Shown in pieces: positions 21,485 through 30,924 of a stretch of DNA of 64,000 nt; within the stretch, counting starts at the first letter, position 1; each line of letters begins with the position of its first letter. The position numbers and the translations under genes were made by a program. The notes under the pieces are model-generated. The model searched no databases, was not told where the DNA came from, and saw nothing but the letters and a program-made list of their open reading frames with translations. The DNA is from CAYWBU01 sp942491525 (GTDB lineage Bacteria > Desulfobacterota > Desulfomonilia > UBA1062), in the NCBI GenBank assembly GCA_942491525.1, contig CALOBW010000056.1, positions 186,001-250,000 on the forward strand, in the 5' to 3' direction.

Positions 21485-24400
21485 GTTGCCCTGGGTGTGC
21501 CAGTAGTAGCGGATGACAGTTGGCGGCACGTCCAGCTCCTGCTGGAAAGAGCCCACGATGATGTTGACCTTTTCGCGGGTCGAGATCAGGGCCGGTTGCG
21601 GCGGCAGACTGGCGCCCAGCAGGAAGGAGCGTTTGTCCTTGACCGGGTTTGAGTCGTACTGCAGGTCGCTGTCCTCCAGGAAGCGGTCGTAGACGCCCTG
21701 ACCGGTCTTGTAGTTGATGGCGTAGAGCCTTCCATAGCCCAGGTTGCGGGCGGCTGAGCACATATCCCAGCCGGTTTCGCCCTCCTGAAGCTCGGCCAGG
21801 GTCACCGGCGGCGTGTAGGTGGTGAAGAAGACCACGCCGCCCAGGGTGATGGGCTGTGAAACGATCTTTTCGGCCGGGTCCTCCAGTCTGAAGAACCAGC
21901 CCAGGGCGCTGTCCCGGATCTGGGTTGCAACCACGCCGTCGTAGGAGGTGTCGGTGATGTCAACCAGGCCGTCGGTGGCCAGCGGATCCGTGCTGGCGCT
22001 CTCGCGGATGGGCAGGGAGGTCTCATCGTTCCAGCGGCTCCAGTTGTGCTTGATGGCGTAGAAGCGGTTCTGGTCCTTGGTGGGAATGTTGTCAGGATCA
22101 TTGCCGCTGTAGTCCATGGGGTGGGCCCGGTCGCCGGTGCCGATGAAAACGAACTCGTCGCCAGGATCAACCGTGATATCCGGGGCATAGAAAAATTTCA
22201 GCGGCCAGTCCGAGGTCAGTCCGGCGCGGCGCACGCTGAAGATCTTCTGCTTCTGCCAGTTGCCGTCCCCGTCCACATCGCGGAAGGCGAAGAGGTTGCC
22301 GGCCATGTCGGGGGCGTAGACGGTGTCGTAGATGTTGTCGAAGTTCTTGTCAAAGACCGCCAGATCAACGATGGAGTGCGTCATTTCGCTGAAGTCGTTG
22401 TGGCTGATCTCCCAGAGCTTGGCGCCGCTGGTGGAGTTGATGGCGAAGACTGCCCGGCCCTTGCTGTCGCTGGTCGCCGGGGTTTCGCTGTCCTGGTTGG
22501 TGTCGTAGCCGCCGGTCAGCAGGATCACGTCCGCCGTGGTTGTGGTGTCGAGCTTGATCTTGCCCAGTTTTGGCGTCGACCAGGACTGGCCCAGGGGTTC
22601 GCCGGTCAGGAAGGTTGAACCCTCATCCATGATGGTCCTGATGTGCAGCGGATTGCTGTAGCTGGTGACATCCAGGATGGTGTAGGCCTGGCCGCCGCGG
22701 CGCCGGCCAAAGACCAGATAGGTGTGGTCATCCTTCTCATAGAGGATCGGTCGCGCGTCAACATAGAAGGAGTGGGGGTCCTCTTCGGCGCGGAATGCCT
22801 GGTGCAGGCGCTTGAGGTCGGGCAGCAGGTCGCGCGGTGTAAAGGACCAGGCTTCGCTGACCGTGTCGTCGGTTACGTCAATGGTGACGCTTTGGCCGTT
22901 CATGGTGAAGGGGCCGCCGGTGGTGTGGGCGATGTGGGTCAGGTCGTCGATGGCGTAGGTGGGCGTGCCGCCGTTGTCATCCACATAGGCGTGCAGGAAG
23001 CCGTCGTTGGCGCCCACGAAGATGATGGTCTGGTTATCATTGTCGGGATTCTTCATGGTGGCCGGGGTGGAGTGGATGATGTCGCCCAGCACCCATTCGG
23101 TTTCGCCGACGGCTTTGACGGTGTTGATGACCTCATCGACGGTCACCTTGCCATCATTGACCTCGTCCACAATGTCGAGATCGGCGGCGCTGATGTTGGT
23201 TGAGTTGAAGATGATGCGTCCGCCGCCGGTCAGGGCGCTGGTGGTGTAGAAGGTGCGGTTGGTGTTATTGGCGCCGGTCAGGTACCACTGGCCGACTCCG
23301 CCGATATCGGGCGAGGTGTAGTCGTTGGATGCGTTGTAGGGCTGCTTGTCCCAGAGGTCGATGGCGGTGGGGTATAAGATGCCGTCGGGGTGGGCGGCCA
23401 GTTGTTTGCGCTGGTCGTGCAGGGAGGCGTCGGAGTAGAGGGCGTACTTCTTGATGTTGCCGATCCACTTGCCGCCGAAGACCGGCTGGAAGATCGGCAT
23501 GTAGACCGAGTCGCCCGAGTAGAATTTGGAGTGGCCGCTCTGGGGCACCGAGGTGGCCGCGAAACCGGTCGAGATGGTGAAGATGTCGCTCAGGATGTCG
23601 TCGAAGACGCTCCTGAGTTCACGGCCCGAGTTGACTGGATAGAAGCGTCCGTGGCCGGCGCGGGCGGTGTCGGCCAGCAGCTGCGGGTCGTAGTGCACAT
23701 AGGCCTCCAGGCCGACGGTGTAGGTGCGCACGTTCTGCTTGTCAAAGGGGGCGCGGTCGAATGAGACGCCGGCCAGGTCGTTGACGCCGGTGATCAGGTC
23801 GTTGTTGTAGAGCCAGGCCGCGATCTCGTCCAGCAGGGTCTTGTTGGGCTGGATGGTGAAGGTGTGGGGCAGGCTCAGACCGTCCTTCCAGTCGGGGTCG
23901 TCCTCGGTCCAGAGTACGTTGTAGGGGATCTCCTGGTTGTTCTTGACATTCGGGAAGGGCGGGTAGATGTAGTCGCCGCCGTAGATCGACTTGCCGTAGC
24001 GTTCGCCGTCATTGTCCGAACCCAGGATGATGGAGCTGGAGGGCACGCCGTCGGTCAGCAGAATGATGAAGTTCTTCTGGCAGCGGTAGCCGATGGCCTG
24101 CTCGGTCGGCGATGGCCAGTAGTCGACGTTTTTGCGGCTCTGGACATAGTTCTCGGGCTCGGGGTAGTAGCAGTCGGCATTGGCCCAGGATTTCTGGTAT
24201 TGCTCCTTGGTGCCGTGGAAGTAGAGGCCGGCCTCGGCCAGGGTTTCGGCTAGGGGCGTGCTGCCGGACGGGGTCACGATGCTCTCGTCAACCGCCAGGA
24301 TGTTGTGGATGGTGGCGTAGTCGGCACCGATGGGCGCGATGATCTTGCCGCCGTCGCGGTCGATGTCGGGCCAGAGGTCGTAGTGCAGCCAGTTGAGGGT

Positions 24401-25279
24401 GCGGTAGGTGCTGCTGAGGCCCGAGGTGCCGCAGCTCAGGTCAGCCTTGAGCCGGCCGTCCCAGATGCCGAACTCCTTGAGGTCGTCAAAGGCCTCTTCG
24501 CAGAGAATCTGATCAACGGTGAAACCGGTGAAGGAGTTGAAGAGGGTCTTGTAGACATCCTCCATGTTGTAGTCGTTGTAGTTGTGATCAATCTCGGGAT
24601 TCAGCTCGATGGCCGGGTCGTAGGCCTCATCCGGGTCGTAGGGCATCTCCTCGTTGAAGATCATGATGCCCACCTCCATGGTGGGGTTGCCCTCGATGGC
24701 CGGGTCAAGGTTGGCGGCCAGGATGTCATCGATGATGACCTTGGCGTAGGCCAGCTTGCTCTGAGATTGCAGGTTGAGGAAGGCCAGGTAGTTGCCGGTG
24801 GCCAGGTAGCGGTAGCTCTGCCAGCCGATGCCGCAGGGCGCGTTGGTGGTGTTGTCGTTGGGTTTGACGTTGACGAAGCCCCACCAGTGGCCCTCGGTGT
24901 TGAGGTCGTCATGGGCCTCCAGGCAGAGCACGCCGGCCACGCTGGCGGCGTAGGCGGACCAGTTGTAGGTGTTCTGGCCGTCCCAGTCGCTGGGGTGGCG
25001 CAGCTTGCCGCGCAGGTAGACCGTGTCGCGGTTGTAGACGGTGACCGTGTTGGTCGGATAGGCCGCGTTCCAGAGCGCCACATCGACGGTGTAGTCGTAG
25101 GTCGGATCGTAGGTGGTGGCGAAGTTCCAGCTCATGGAGGTGGAGGTGTCAATGACGATCAGGACATTGGGCCTGACCTCCAGCGGTTCGGTGGCGCCGC
25201 CGAAGATGGCGGTGTCATCGGCCTGGAGGGGCGCGAAAAATAGTAACCCGGTTATTAAAAGCAGATAGGTTTTTTTCAT
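21482..25279 (-). CDS. pilY1: PilY1-like pilus tip adhesin with VWA domain
   Basis: The 1265-residue protein has a signal peptide (residues 1-20), an N-terminal von Willebrand A-like part with the MIDAS pattern DTSTSMS (about 44-50), and the PilY1 C-terminal beta-propeller (from about 650). Typical propeller segments are IFVGANDGFLHAYVDDN, VFAINSTSGAKLW, APDMAGNLFAFRD and ITVDPGDEFVFIGTGD. A Ca-binding-like loop DTNQDSETPATSD is present. PilY1 acts in type IV pilus biogenesis, adhesion and surface sensing. It is the last gene of pilW-pilV-pilX-pilY1, 18 bp after pilX. Confidence 0.9.
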   Translation of the reverse strand: MKKTYLLLITGLLFFAPLQADDTAIFGGATEPLEVRPNVLIVIDTSTSMSWNFATTYDPTYDYTVDVALWNAAYPTNTVTVYNRDTVYLRGKLRHPSDWDGQNTYNWSAYAASVAGVLCLEAHDDLNTEGHWWGFVNVKPNDNTTNAPCGIGWQSYRYLATGNYLAFLNLQSQSKLAYAKVIIDDILAANLDPAIEGNPTMEVGIMIFNEEMPYDPDEAYDPAIELNPEIDHNYNDYNMEDVYKTLFNSFTGFTVDQILCEEAFDDLKEFGIWDGRLKADLSCGTSGLSSTYRTLNWLHYDLWPDIDRDGGKIIAPIGADYATIHNILAVDESIVTPSGSTPLAETLAEAGLYFHGTKEQYQKSWANADCYYPEPENYVQSRKNVDYWPSPTEQAIGYRCQKNFIILLTDGVPSSSIILGSDNDGERYGKSIYGGDYIYPPFPNVKNNQEIPYNVLWTEDDPDWKDGLSLPHTFTIQPNKTLLDEIAAWLYNNDLITGVNDLAGVSFDRAPFDKQNVRTYTVGLEAYVHYDPQLLADTARAGHGRFYPVNSGRELRSVFDDILSDIFTISTGFAATSVPQSGHSKFYSGDSVYMPIFQPVFGGKWIGNIKKYALYSDASLHDQRKQLAAHPDGILYPTAIDLWDKQPYNASNDYTSPDIGGVGQWYLTGANNTNRTFYTTSALTGGGRIIFNSTNISAADLDIVDEVNDGKVTVDEVINTVKAVGETEWVLGDIIHSTPATMKNPDNDNQTIIFVGANDGFLHAYVDDNGGTPTYAIDDLTHIAHTTGGPFTMNGQSVTIDVTDDTVSEAWSFTPRDLLPDLKRLHQAFRAEEDPHSFYVDARPILYEKDDHTYLVFGRRRGGQAYTILDVTSYSNPLHIRTIMDEGSTFLTGEPLGQSWSTPKLGKIKLDTTTTADVILLTGGYDTNQDSETPATSDSKGRAVFAINSTSGAKLWEISHNDFSEMTHSIVDLAVFDKNFDNIYDTVYAPDMAGNLFAFRDVDGDGNWQKQKIFSVRRAGLTSDWPLKFFYAPDITVDPGDEFVFIGTGDRAHPMDYSGNDPDNIPTKDQNRFYAIKHNWSRWNDETSLPIRESASTDPLATDGLVDITDTSYDGVVATQIRDSALGWFFRLEDPAEKIVSQPITLGGVVFFTTYTPPVTLAELQEGETGWDMCSAARNLGYGRLYAINYKTGQGVYDRFLEDSDLQYDSNPVKDKRSFLLGASLPPQPALISTREKVNIIVGSFQQELDVPPTVIRYYWHTQGN

Positions 25280-25297
25280 GGCACTTCTCCTGAATCC

Positions 25298-25711
25298 TTA
25301 TTTAATATTGGGGATCAGTTTCCAGGCCCCGATGGTGACGCGGGCCTTGGGGCCGTTGTCCAGGGCTTCGGATCTGATCTTGAAATACTCTGCATCGATG
25401 GAGCTGACGCTCCAGCCCGAACCGTCGGGTGCCCGCCGGGTGCCCAGCGGGTCGATCTCCACATCCAGGTCGCCGGGGTTGACCGGCTGATAGCTTTCAG
25501 GATTGCCGGCCCAGTTGCTGGTCTCCGAGACGGCCAGGGCGACCCCGCTCTCGGCGGCATAGAAATATTCGTTGTGCAGACGTTCGTTGCCGGCGATGCG
25601 GGTTTCGATGGTGCTCTGGCGCATCATGAAGACGCCGATAATGGTGGTGGCCACCATTACGATCAGCACCATCACCAGCACCATACCGCTTTGGTTGTCG
25701 ATTATTTTCAT
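25298..25711 (-). CDS. pilX: PilX-type minor pilin
   Basis: The 137-residue protein has a short leader and a hydrophobic helix: NQSGMVLVMVLIVMVATTIIG (about 7-28), cleaved after Gly as in PilX, which often lacks Glu5. ETRIAGNERLHNEYFYAAESG matches the conserved post-helix region of PilX/GspK-like minor pilins (AxESG). The C-terminal part is beta-rich. It lies 10 bp after pilV and 18 bp before pilY1. Confidence 0.85.
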   Translation of the reverse strand: MKIIDNQSGMVLVMVLIVMVATTIIGVFMMRQSTIETRIAGNERLHNEYFYAAESGVALAVSETSNWAGNPESYQPVNPGDLDVEIDPLGTRRAPDGSGWSVSSIDAEYFKIRSEALDNGPKARVTIGAWKLIPNIK

Positions 25712-25721
25712 GGCTCTGCTC

Positions 25722-26117
25722 CTAAAATGGATCCTGAATCTTGGCGAAGTTGATCAGGATCGAGGCTGTACGCTCACCGGTGGGCCAGCTGACGGTCAGG
25801 TCCACATCTTTATATTCGCGGCCGGAGCGGTCGGTCTGCAGGCTGACGGCCCAGCTGGTGGAAAAGTTGATGCCGGTCTGGGAGGTCTGCACGAGCGGTG
25901 CGCCTGAGGTCTGGACATTGTTATAGGTGTCGTTGAGCATGGTTTCGATCTGGCTCTGGGCAAAGTTGACCGCATCGCTGAGCTGCATGCTGTAGCTGTT
26001 GCCGCCGACGGCCACGGTTTGCATCTTGGCGATGCCCGAGATGCCGACGGCAAAGACGATGATCGCCACCGCCAGCTCGACCAGGGTAAAGCCTGAGTTG
26101 CGGGATAGTTTAGGCAT
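25722..26117 (-). CDS. pilV: PilV-type minor pilin
   Basis: The 131-residue prepilin has the leader MPKLSRNSG and the cleavage/methylation sequence GFTLVELAVAIIVFAVGISG, with Glu5 kept. The pattern ISGIAKMQ with a short beta-domain of about 90 residues matches PilV/type IV modification proteins. GAGGTG lies 4 nt upstream of the ATG at 26117, which favours this start over one 30 nt earlier inside pilW. The pilW stop is 7 bp upstream. Confidence 0.85.
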   Translation of the reverse strand: MPKLSRNSGFTLVELAVAIIVFAVGISGIAKMQTVAVGGNSYSMQLSDAVNFAQSQIETMLNDTYNNVQTSGAPLVQTSQTGINFSTSWAVSLQTDRSGREYKDVDLTVSWPTGERTASILINFAKIQDPF

Positions 26118-26124
26118 ATTCACC

Positions 26125-26697
26125 TCACAGGTTGCGCCGGCTGACACTGCGGGTCAGGCGACGGGTCAGGGTTGTGCCGTTGTTGTCAACTTCAGCCTGG
26201 ATGGTGACGCTGACGGAATCAATGTCGCCGGCGCCGTCGGTGTTGTAGATGAAGCTCAGGTTGTCGATGTTGTAGGCGATGATGGAGTTGTTGCCCGGGG
26301 CCGGCTGGTTGTCGCTGCGGATGATGGTGTTGGCGCTCAGGGAGTAACGTACGTTTTCGCCGCTGTCGTTGGCATCGCCGTCCGGTTCGCCGCCGGCGCC
26401 TGTTATATCCATCTCAAGGGTGATGGCGTTGCTGCCCTCCTCCAGGATGCCGCCGATCTGGCCCATGCTCGGGTCGCAGCCGGCCATCTGGATATCGCGG
26501 GTAATCATCTCCATGGCGGCGCGGATGTCCTGCTGCATCATGGACACCTGGTTTTGCTCCTGCCCGGTCTTGTGCTGGATCTGGTAGACCAGAAAGGTGG
26601 TGGCCATCAGCAGCAATGCCAGGACCAGGACCACCATCAGTTCAATCAGGGTCAGTCCCTGGTCACATTGAATACCTGACGGAGTGTGACTCTGCAT
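26125..26697 (-). CDS. pilW: PilW-type minor pilin
   Basis: The 190-residue prepilin has the leader MQSHTPSGIQCDQG followed by LTLIELMVVLVLALLLMATT, with Glu5. The sequence QDIRAAMEMITRDIQMAGCDP is diagnostic of PilW-like pseudopilins. AGAGGA lies 7 nt before the ATG at 26697. It is the first gene of the pilW-pilV-pilX-pilY1 operon; a FimU/GspH-type gene, common in first position, is absent here. Confidence 0.88.
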   Translation of the reverse strand: MQSHTPSGIQCDQGLTLIELMVVLVLALLLMATTFLVYQIQHKTGQEQNQVSMMQQDIRAAMEMITRDIQMAGCDPSMGQIGGILEEGSNAITLEMDITGAGGEPDGDANDSGENVRYSLSANTIIRSDNQPAPGNNSIIAYNIDNLSFIYNTDGAGDIDSVSVTIQAEVDNNGTTLTRRLTRSVSRRNL

Positions 26698-26925
26698 AGT
26701 GTCCTCTCTGTCTGCATGGTTGATGCAGGCACGGTTTAATAGAAACCATATTAGGTGCCGCATTCTTATGTGCAAGAGCTTGAGCCTCAGAGAGTCAATC
26801 TGCGCACTCCTTTTAATCTGGTGGTTGTAATGTTAGCCAAACCTATTTATATAGAGGCGCAGACGGGGCCAAAAGATCCTTTGAAAAAATGAGAATTGAA
26901 AAACAGCATAAAGAGTGTTCTGTGC

Positions 26926-26954
26926 TTGACATGGCTGTTTTGTTCAGTTATACC
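26926..26954 (+). promoter_or_regulatory. Sigma-70 promoter of rplM-rpsI
   Basis: TTGACA at 26926-26931 and TATACC at 26949-26954 are separated by 17 bp. The predicted leader is about 25-30 nt and contains AAAGGGAG before the rplM start. Confidence 0.8.
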
Positions 26955-26987
26955 CGAGCCCTATTTATGCGGAAAGGGAGTAAATTA

Positions 26988-27410
26988 ATGAAGACGTACT
27001 CTGCAAAAAATGGTGAGATTCAGCAGAATTGGATTCTGGTTGACGCCGAGGACAAAGTCCTGGGTCGACTGGCTGCCGACATTGCGGCAATCCTGCGTGG
27101 TAAGACCAAACCGGAATATACCCCCCATGTTGATGTGGGTGATTTTGTTGTGGTTGTGAATGCCGAGAAGATTAAGCTGACCGGTAACAAGATGGATCAG
27201 AAGGTCTACTATAAGCATAGTGGATTCATGGGCGGCATCAAGGGCACCTCTGTCAAAGAGATGCTTGAGAAGAAGCCTGAAGATGTCATCTATAATGCTG
27301 TCAAGGGCATGCTGCCCAAGAACAGCCTCGGCCGTCAGCAGTTTAAAAAATTGAAAGTGTACGCTGGTGAGAATCATCCCCATGAAGCTCAGCAGCCCAA
27401 GGCACTGTAA
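26988..27410 (+). CDS. rplM: 50S ribosomal protein L13
   Basis: The 140-residue protein matches L13 throughout: WILVDAEDKVLGRLAADIA at the start, DFVVVVNAEKIKLTGNK in the middle and KGMLPKNSLGRQQFKKLKVY near the end. It binds 23S rRNA early in 50S assembly. The start at 26988 fits the family N-terminus (MKTYSAK) and the GGGAG upstream. It is followed after 11 bp by rpsI, the conserved rplM-rpsI operon. Confidence 0.98.
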   Translation: MKTYSAKNGEIQQNWILVDAEDKVLGRLAADIAAILRGKTKPEYTPHVDVGDFVVVVNAEKIKLTGNKMDQKVYYKHSGFMGGIKGTSVKEMLEKKPEDVIYNAVKGMLPKNSLGRQQFKKLKVYAGENHPHEAQQPKAL

Positions 27411-27421
27411 GAGAGGATAGC

Positions 27422-27814
27422 ATGGCTGAAAAGATCTATGCCACCGGAAGAAGAAAGGTTTCCAGCGCCAGGGTTTGGATTACACCCGGGACTGGTGAGT
27501 TTGTGGTTAACGGCAAGCCCATGGACGAGTATTTTGATCGCGAGACCCTCAAAATGCAGGCTATGATGCCCTTTGATGTTACCGACACCAGAGATCAGTT
27601 TGACATCTACGCCACCGTTAAGGGCGGCGGAATCTCAGGTCAGGCCGGTGCCATCCGTCACGGTATCGCCAGAGCGCTGTCCGAGTTTGACGAGGACAAG
27701 CTGAGACCCAAGCTCAAAGCTGCCGGCTTCCTGACCCGTGACCCGCGTATGGTCGAGCGTAAGAAGTACGGTTTGCACAAAGCCAGAAAGAAACCTCAGT
27801 TTTCAAAGAGATAA
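27422..27814 (+). CDS. rpsI: 30S ribosomal protein S9
   Basis: The 130-residue protein shows YATGRRKVSSARVWI, GGGISGQAGAIRHGIARAL and the basic tail KKYGLHKARKKPQFSKR, whose last arginine reaches the ribosomal P site in the family. GAGAGGA precedes the ATG. A rho-independent terminator follows at 27839-27868. Confidence 0.98.
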   Translation: MAEKIYATGRRKVSSARVWITPGTGEFVVNGKPMDEYFDRETLKMQAMMPFDVTDTRDQFDIYATVKGGGISGQAGAIRHGIARALSEFDEDKLRPKLKAAGFLTRDPRMVERKKYGLHKARKKPQFSKR

Positions 27815-27838
27815 TCTCTCTTGCTGCTTTAGTTATAC

Positions 27839-27868
27839 AAGCCCGGTTCGCATGAGCCGGGCTTTTCT
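27839..27868 (+). terminator. Rho-independent terminator of rplM-rpsI
   Basis: AAGCCCGG and CCGGGCTT form an 8-bp stem around a 10-nt loop, followed by TTCTT. Confidence 0.85.
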
Positions 27869-27916
27869 TGCAGGCAGCAGATCTTCTGTTTATACTTAGG
27901 TGACAGGAGGTTGCTT

Positions 27917-28735
27917 ATGAATGTTCGCAGAGCCGTGATTGCGGGCAGTTGGTATCCGGGTGATCCGGATGAGCTGCGTGCAACAATCGAGTCTTACATT
28001 GAGCAGGCCAGCCTGCCCGAGATTCAGCAGAAGCCCCTGGTCCTGATTGCGCCCCATGCCGGTTATGTCTATTCCGGCCCGGTGGCGGCCTACGCCTACA
28101 AGAGTCTGCTGGGCCATGATTACACCCGCGTGGTTGTGGTCAGCCCTTCGCATCGGGCCAGCTTTCCTTTTATCTCCATCTGGCCCGAGGGGGCCTATGA
28201 GACGCCGCTGGGGCAGATAGATATCGACGCCGAAGCCTGTGATAAATTGCAGCAGGCCAGCTCCCTGATCCGGGCCGAGACCCTGCCCCACAGCCAGGAG
28301 CACTCCCTGGAGATCCAGCTGCCCTTTTTGCAGCATGTGCTGGGTGAGTTTAAGCTGGTGCCCCTGATCATGGGCAGCCAGGAGTTTGAGAACTGCCGCG
28401 AACTGGCCCGGGCCCTGGCTGAAATCATTGACGACCCCGCCGATACCCTGGTGGTGGCCAGCTCCGATCTTTCGCACTTCCACCACAGCTCCCAGGCGGA
28501 AATGATGGACGGCACCGTGCGTCAGCTGATCGAGGCCTATGACGTCGACCGGCTGGCCAAGGAGCTGGAGTGCCGGCACGTTGAGGCTTGCGGCGGCGGG
28601 CCCATCCTGAGCGCCATGCTCTACTCCAAGGCCAAGGGGCACTCCGATGTCAGCGTCCTGAACTGCGCCAACTCCGGCGACATCACCGGAGACAACACCT
28701 CGGTGGTCGGTTATCTGGCGGCCGTGATCTGTTAA
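27917..28735 (+). CDS. MEMO-like (AmmeMemoRadiSam system B) protein
   Basis: The 272-residue protein matches the MEMO1/DUF52 family, related to class III extradiol dioxygenases: RRAVIAGSWYPGDPDEL at the start, LIAPHAGYVYSGPVAAYAY, PHSQEHSLEIQLPFLQ and VVASSDLSHFHH supply the conserved histidines of the metal pocket. In bacteria it often occurs with AMMECR1 and a radical SAM protein; here neither is adjacent, though radical SAM hemW follows. The ATG at 27917 has AGGAGG six bases upstream and is preferred over the TTG two codons earlier. Confidence 0.9.
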   Translation: MNVRRAVIAGSWYPGDPDELRATIESYIEQASLPEIQQKPLVLIAPHAGYVYSGPVAAYAYKSLLGHDYTRVVVVSPSHRASFPFISIWPEGAYETPLGQIDIDAEACDKLQQASSLIRAETLPHSQEHSLEIQLPFLQHVLGEFKLVPLIMGSQEFENCRELARALAEIIDDPADTLVVASSDLSHFHHSSQAEMMDGTVRQLIEAYDVDRLAKELECRHVEACGGGPILSAMLYSKAKGHSDVSVLNCANSGDITGDNTSVVGYLAAVIC

Positions 28736-28777
28736 ATAACACTTTTCATGGCTCGCGGCGCGTGGCATTAATCAGCC

Positions 28778-29830
28778 ATGCACATCTACATCCACATCCC
28801 CTTCTGTCTGGCCAAGTGCGGCTATTGCGGCTTTGCCTCGGTGGCGGGCCGGGATGTGCCCGAAGAGAATTATATCGAGGCCCTGCAGCTCGAGATAGCG
28901 CGCAAGGCCGATATCATCAGGGGTCTGGGCCCCATCGAGACCATCTATCTGGGCGGCGGCACGCCCAGCCTCTTTTCGGCCTCCGGTCTGGAATCAATCC
29001 TGGACTGCCTGGCGCGGGTGCAGAGTTTTTCCGATGGGGTCGAGATCTCCATGGAGTCCAACCCCGAAACCATCACGCCTGAGAAGGCCGCCGACCTGCG
29101 GACGGCCGGTTTTAACCGCATCTCCATGGGCGCGCAAAGTTTTTCAGACCGCCTGTTGAAATATATGGGCCGTGTCCACACTGCGCGGCGGACCTTGGAT
29201 GCTTATGCCGGTTTACGGTCGGCCGGTTTTGAGAATGTTAATCTGGATCTGATCTACGGCCTGCCGGTCGAGAGCCGCGCGGAGCTGGAGCATGATCTGG
29301 CGACCTTGATCGGCCTGGCGCCCGAGCACTGCTCGGCCTACATGTTTCAGCATGAGGGTAGCTTTATCGATGTGGCGCCGGGCCCGGAAGTAGAACTGGA
29401 GTGGCAGTTTCTGCACGTACTGGAGGCCCTGCCGGCTGCCGGCATCGCCCAGTATGAGATCTCCAACTTTGCCCGGTCGGGCTATGAGTGCCGCCACAAC
29501 CTGGCCTATTGGGAGTATAAACCCTATGTGGGTCTGGGGGCGGCGGCCGTGGAGTCGGTGCGGCCGGGGCTGCGCACGCGCAATCTGGCCGACCCGGCCG
29601 CCTACATGCGGGCCATGCGGGCCGGCGAGGATGTAGTTGCGGCGCGCGATGAGCTGAGCGCCAACGATATCCGTTTTGAGAAGCTCTTCCTCGCCCTGCG
29701 CACTAGGCGCGGCATTGAGCGGATGCCGGCTGATGTTCCGCCTGAACTCTATGATGTGATCGACGGCCGCGCCGTGCTGAATGCCCGCGGCATGTTGCTC
29801 TCGGATGAGATCTTTGCCCGCCTGGGTTGA
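28778..29830 (+). CDS. hemW: HemW-type radical SAM heme chaperone
   Basis: The 350-residue protein begins HIYIHIPFCLAKCGYCGFAS, giving the radical SAM CX3CX2C cluster motif. YLGGGTPSLFS, ISMESNPETITPEKA, RISMGAQSFSDRLLKYMGR and NVNLDLIYGLPVE are HemN/HemW hallmarks. HemW lacks coproporphyrinogen oxidase activity in studied cases and carries heme to target proteins. It starts 42 bp after the MEMO-like gene. Coproporphyrinogen dehydrogenase HemN is less likely because the extra HemN Cys after CX2C is missing. Confidence 0.88.
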   Translation: MHIYIHIPFCLAKCGYCGFASVAGRDVPEENYIEALQLEIARKADIIRGLGPIETIYLGGGTPSLFSASGLESILDCLARVQSFSDGVEISMESNPETITPEKAADLRTAGFNRISMGAQSFSDRLLKYMGRVHTARRTLDAYAGLRSAGFENVNLDLIYGLPVESRAELEHDLATLIGLAPEHCSAYMFQHEGSFIDVAPGPEVELEWQFLHVLEALPAAGIAQYEISNFARSGYECRHNLAYWEYKPYVGLGAAAVESVRPGLRTRNLADPAAYMRAMRAGEDVVAARDELSANDIRFEKLFLALRTRRGIERMPADVPPELYDVIDGRAVLNARGMLLSDEIFARLG

Positions 29831-29896
29831 AGATTAAGGTTTGCTCTAATTCTAACTTATAGTAAATAAAGAGTATGCAATGTTTGGGAGAGCGCT

Positions 29897-30895
29897 TTGA
29901 ACTATACAGATGATATATCCCTTTCCAGTGAATATATGCGCCAGGCCCTCTACTACATGGGCCAGCACAAGATTCCCATCGATCCGCTCAACTACACCCT
30001 CTGGTATGAGCACGTCTCGGGGCGCAACCGGGAGTTGAGCGAGACCATCGACGACCTGCTGGCCCGCAGGCAGCCCTTCAGCGAGGAGCTCAACCGCAGC
30101 CTCTACAAGGAGTATATCGAGTCGCGCAACAAGCGCATCATGGAGCATGTGCGCAGCCAGTTGCGGCTTATTTTGACGCAGCTGCTGGATGCCGGTGACA
30201 ATTTTGAGCGCTACGGCGATATCATGCAGAACTTTGTGGAGCGTCTGGCGGTCGAGGTTCCGGCCGCAGAGATGGAGGAGATGCTGGATGATATTCTGAG
30301 CGAGACGCGGGCCACATCCTTCAAGGGCAGCAGTCTCAACTCAGATCTGAACAGCTCCATCCGCGAGATGGAGATCCTGCGCCAGGATCTGGCCTTTGTG
30401 CAGGGGCAGGCCAATACCGACAGTCTGACTGGGCTGGCCAACCGCCGCTTCTTTGAGGCCCAGCTCCTGGGTGAGATGCGCAAAGCTTCGCTGAACGGCG
30501 GCGACCTCTGTCTGCTGATGATCGATCTGGACCATTTCAAGGAGGTCAACGACCGGCACGGCCATCTGATGGGTGATCAGGTTCTCAAACAGCTGGCCGA
30601 GATCCTGAATGACCTGGTCAAGGGCCGCGATCTGGCCGTGCGCATCGGCGGCGAGGAGTTCGTGGTCCTGCTGCCCGAGACACCCCTGCTGGGCGCATCA
30701 GCTTTGGCCAATAACATCTGCCTCTATGTGGAGGCTTTTGACTGGTCCCGGCTGGCCGAGGAGCTTAAAATCACCGTCTCCATCGGTGTGGCCCGCTTCC
30801 AGGCGGGCGAAGATAAGGATGGTTTTATAAAGCGGGCTGATGATGCCCTCTATGCGGCCAAGAACGGCGGCCGCAACCGGGCTGTCTCAGCCTGA
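29897..30895 (+). CDS. Diguanylate cyclase (GGDEF), soluble
   Basis: The 332-residue protein has a helical N-terminal region (about 1-160: IPIDPLNYTLWYEHVSG) like that of other cytoplasmic GGDEF proteins, and a GGDEF domain with DSLTGLANRRFF, LLMIDLDHFKEVND and the active site RIGGEEFVVLLPE. It should make cyclic di-GMP. The RxxD inhibition site is not seen at the usual place before GGEEF (KGRD instead). The start is TTG at 29897 with GGGAG six bases upstream. Confidence 0.9.
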   Translation: MNYTDDISLSSEYMRQALYYMGQHKIPIDPLNYTLWYEHVSGRNRELSETIDDLLARRQPFSEELNRSLYKEYIESRNKRIMEHVRSQLRLILTQLLDAGDNFERYGDIMQNFVERLAVEVPAAEMEEMLDDILSETRATSFKGSSLNSDLNSSIREMEILRQDLAFVQGQANTDSLTGLANRRFFEAQLLGEMRKASLNGGDLCLLMIDLDHFKEVNDRHGHLMGDQVLKQLAEILNDLVKGRDLAVRIGGEEFVVLLPETPLLGASALANNICLYVEAFDWSRLAEELKITVSIGVARFQAGEDKDGFIKRADDALYAAKNGGRNRAVSA

Positions 30896-30924
30896 GTCTT
30901 TTGCAATTATCTAGGAGGTAACTT

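Noticed and set aside
24305..25243. 312-codon plus-strand frame antisense to pilY1
   Set aside because: It is a Val/Gly-rich shadow. The minus strand has the complete PilY1 protein with signal peptide, VWA and propeller motifs.
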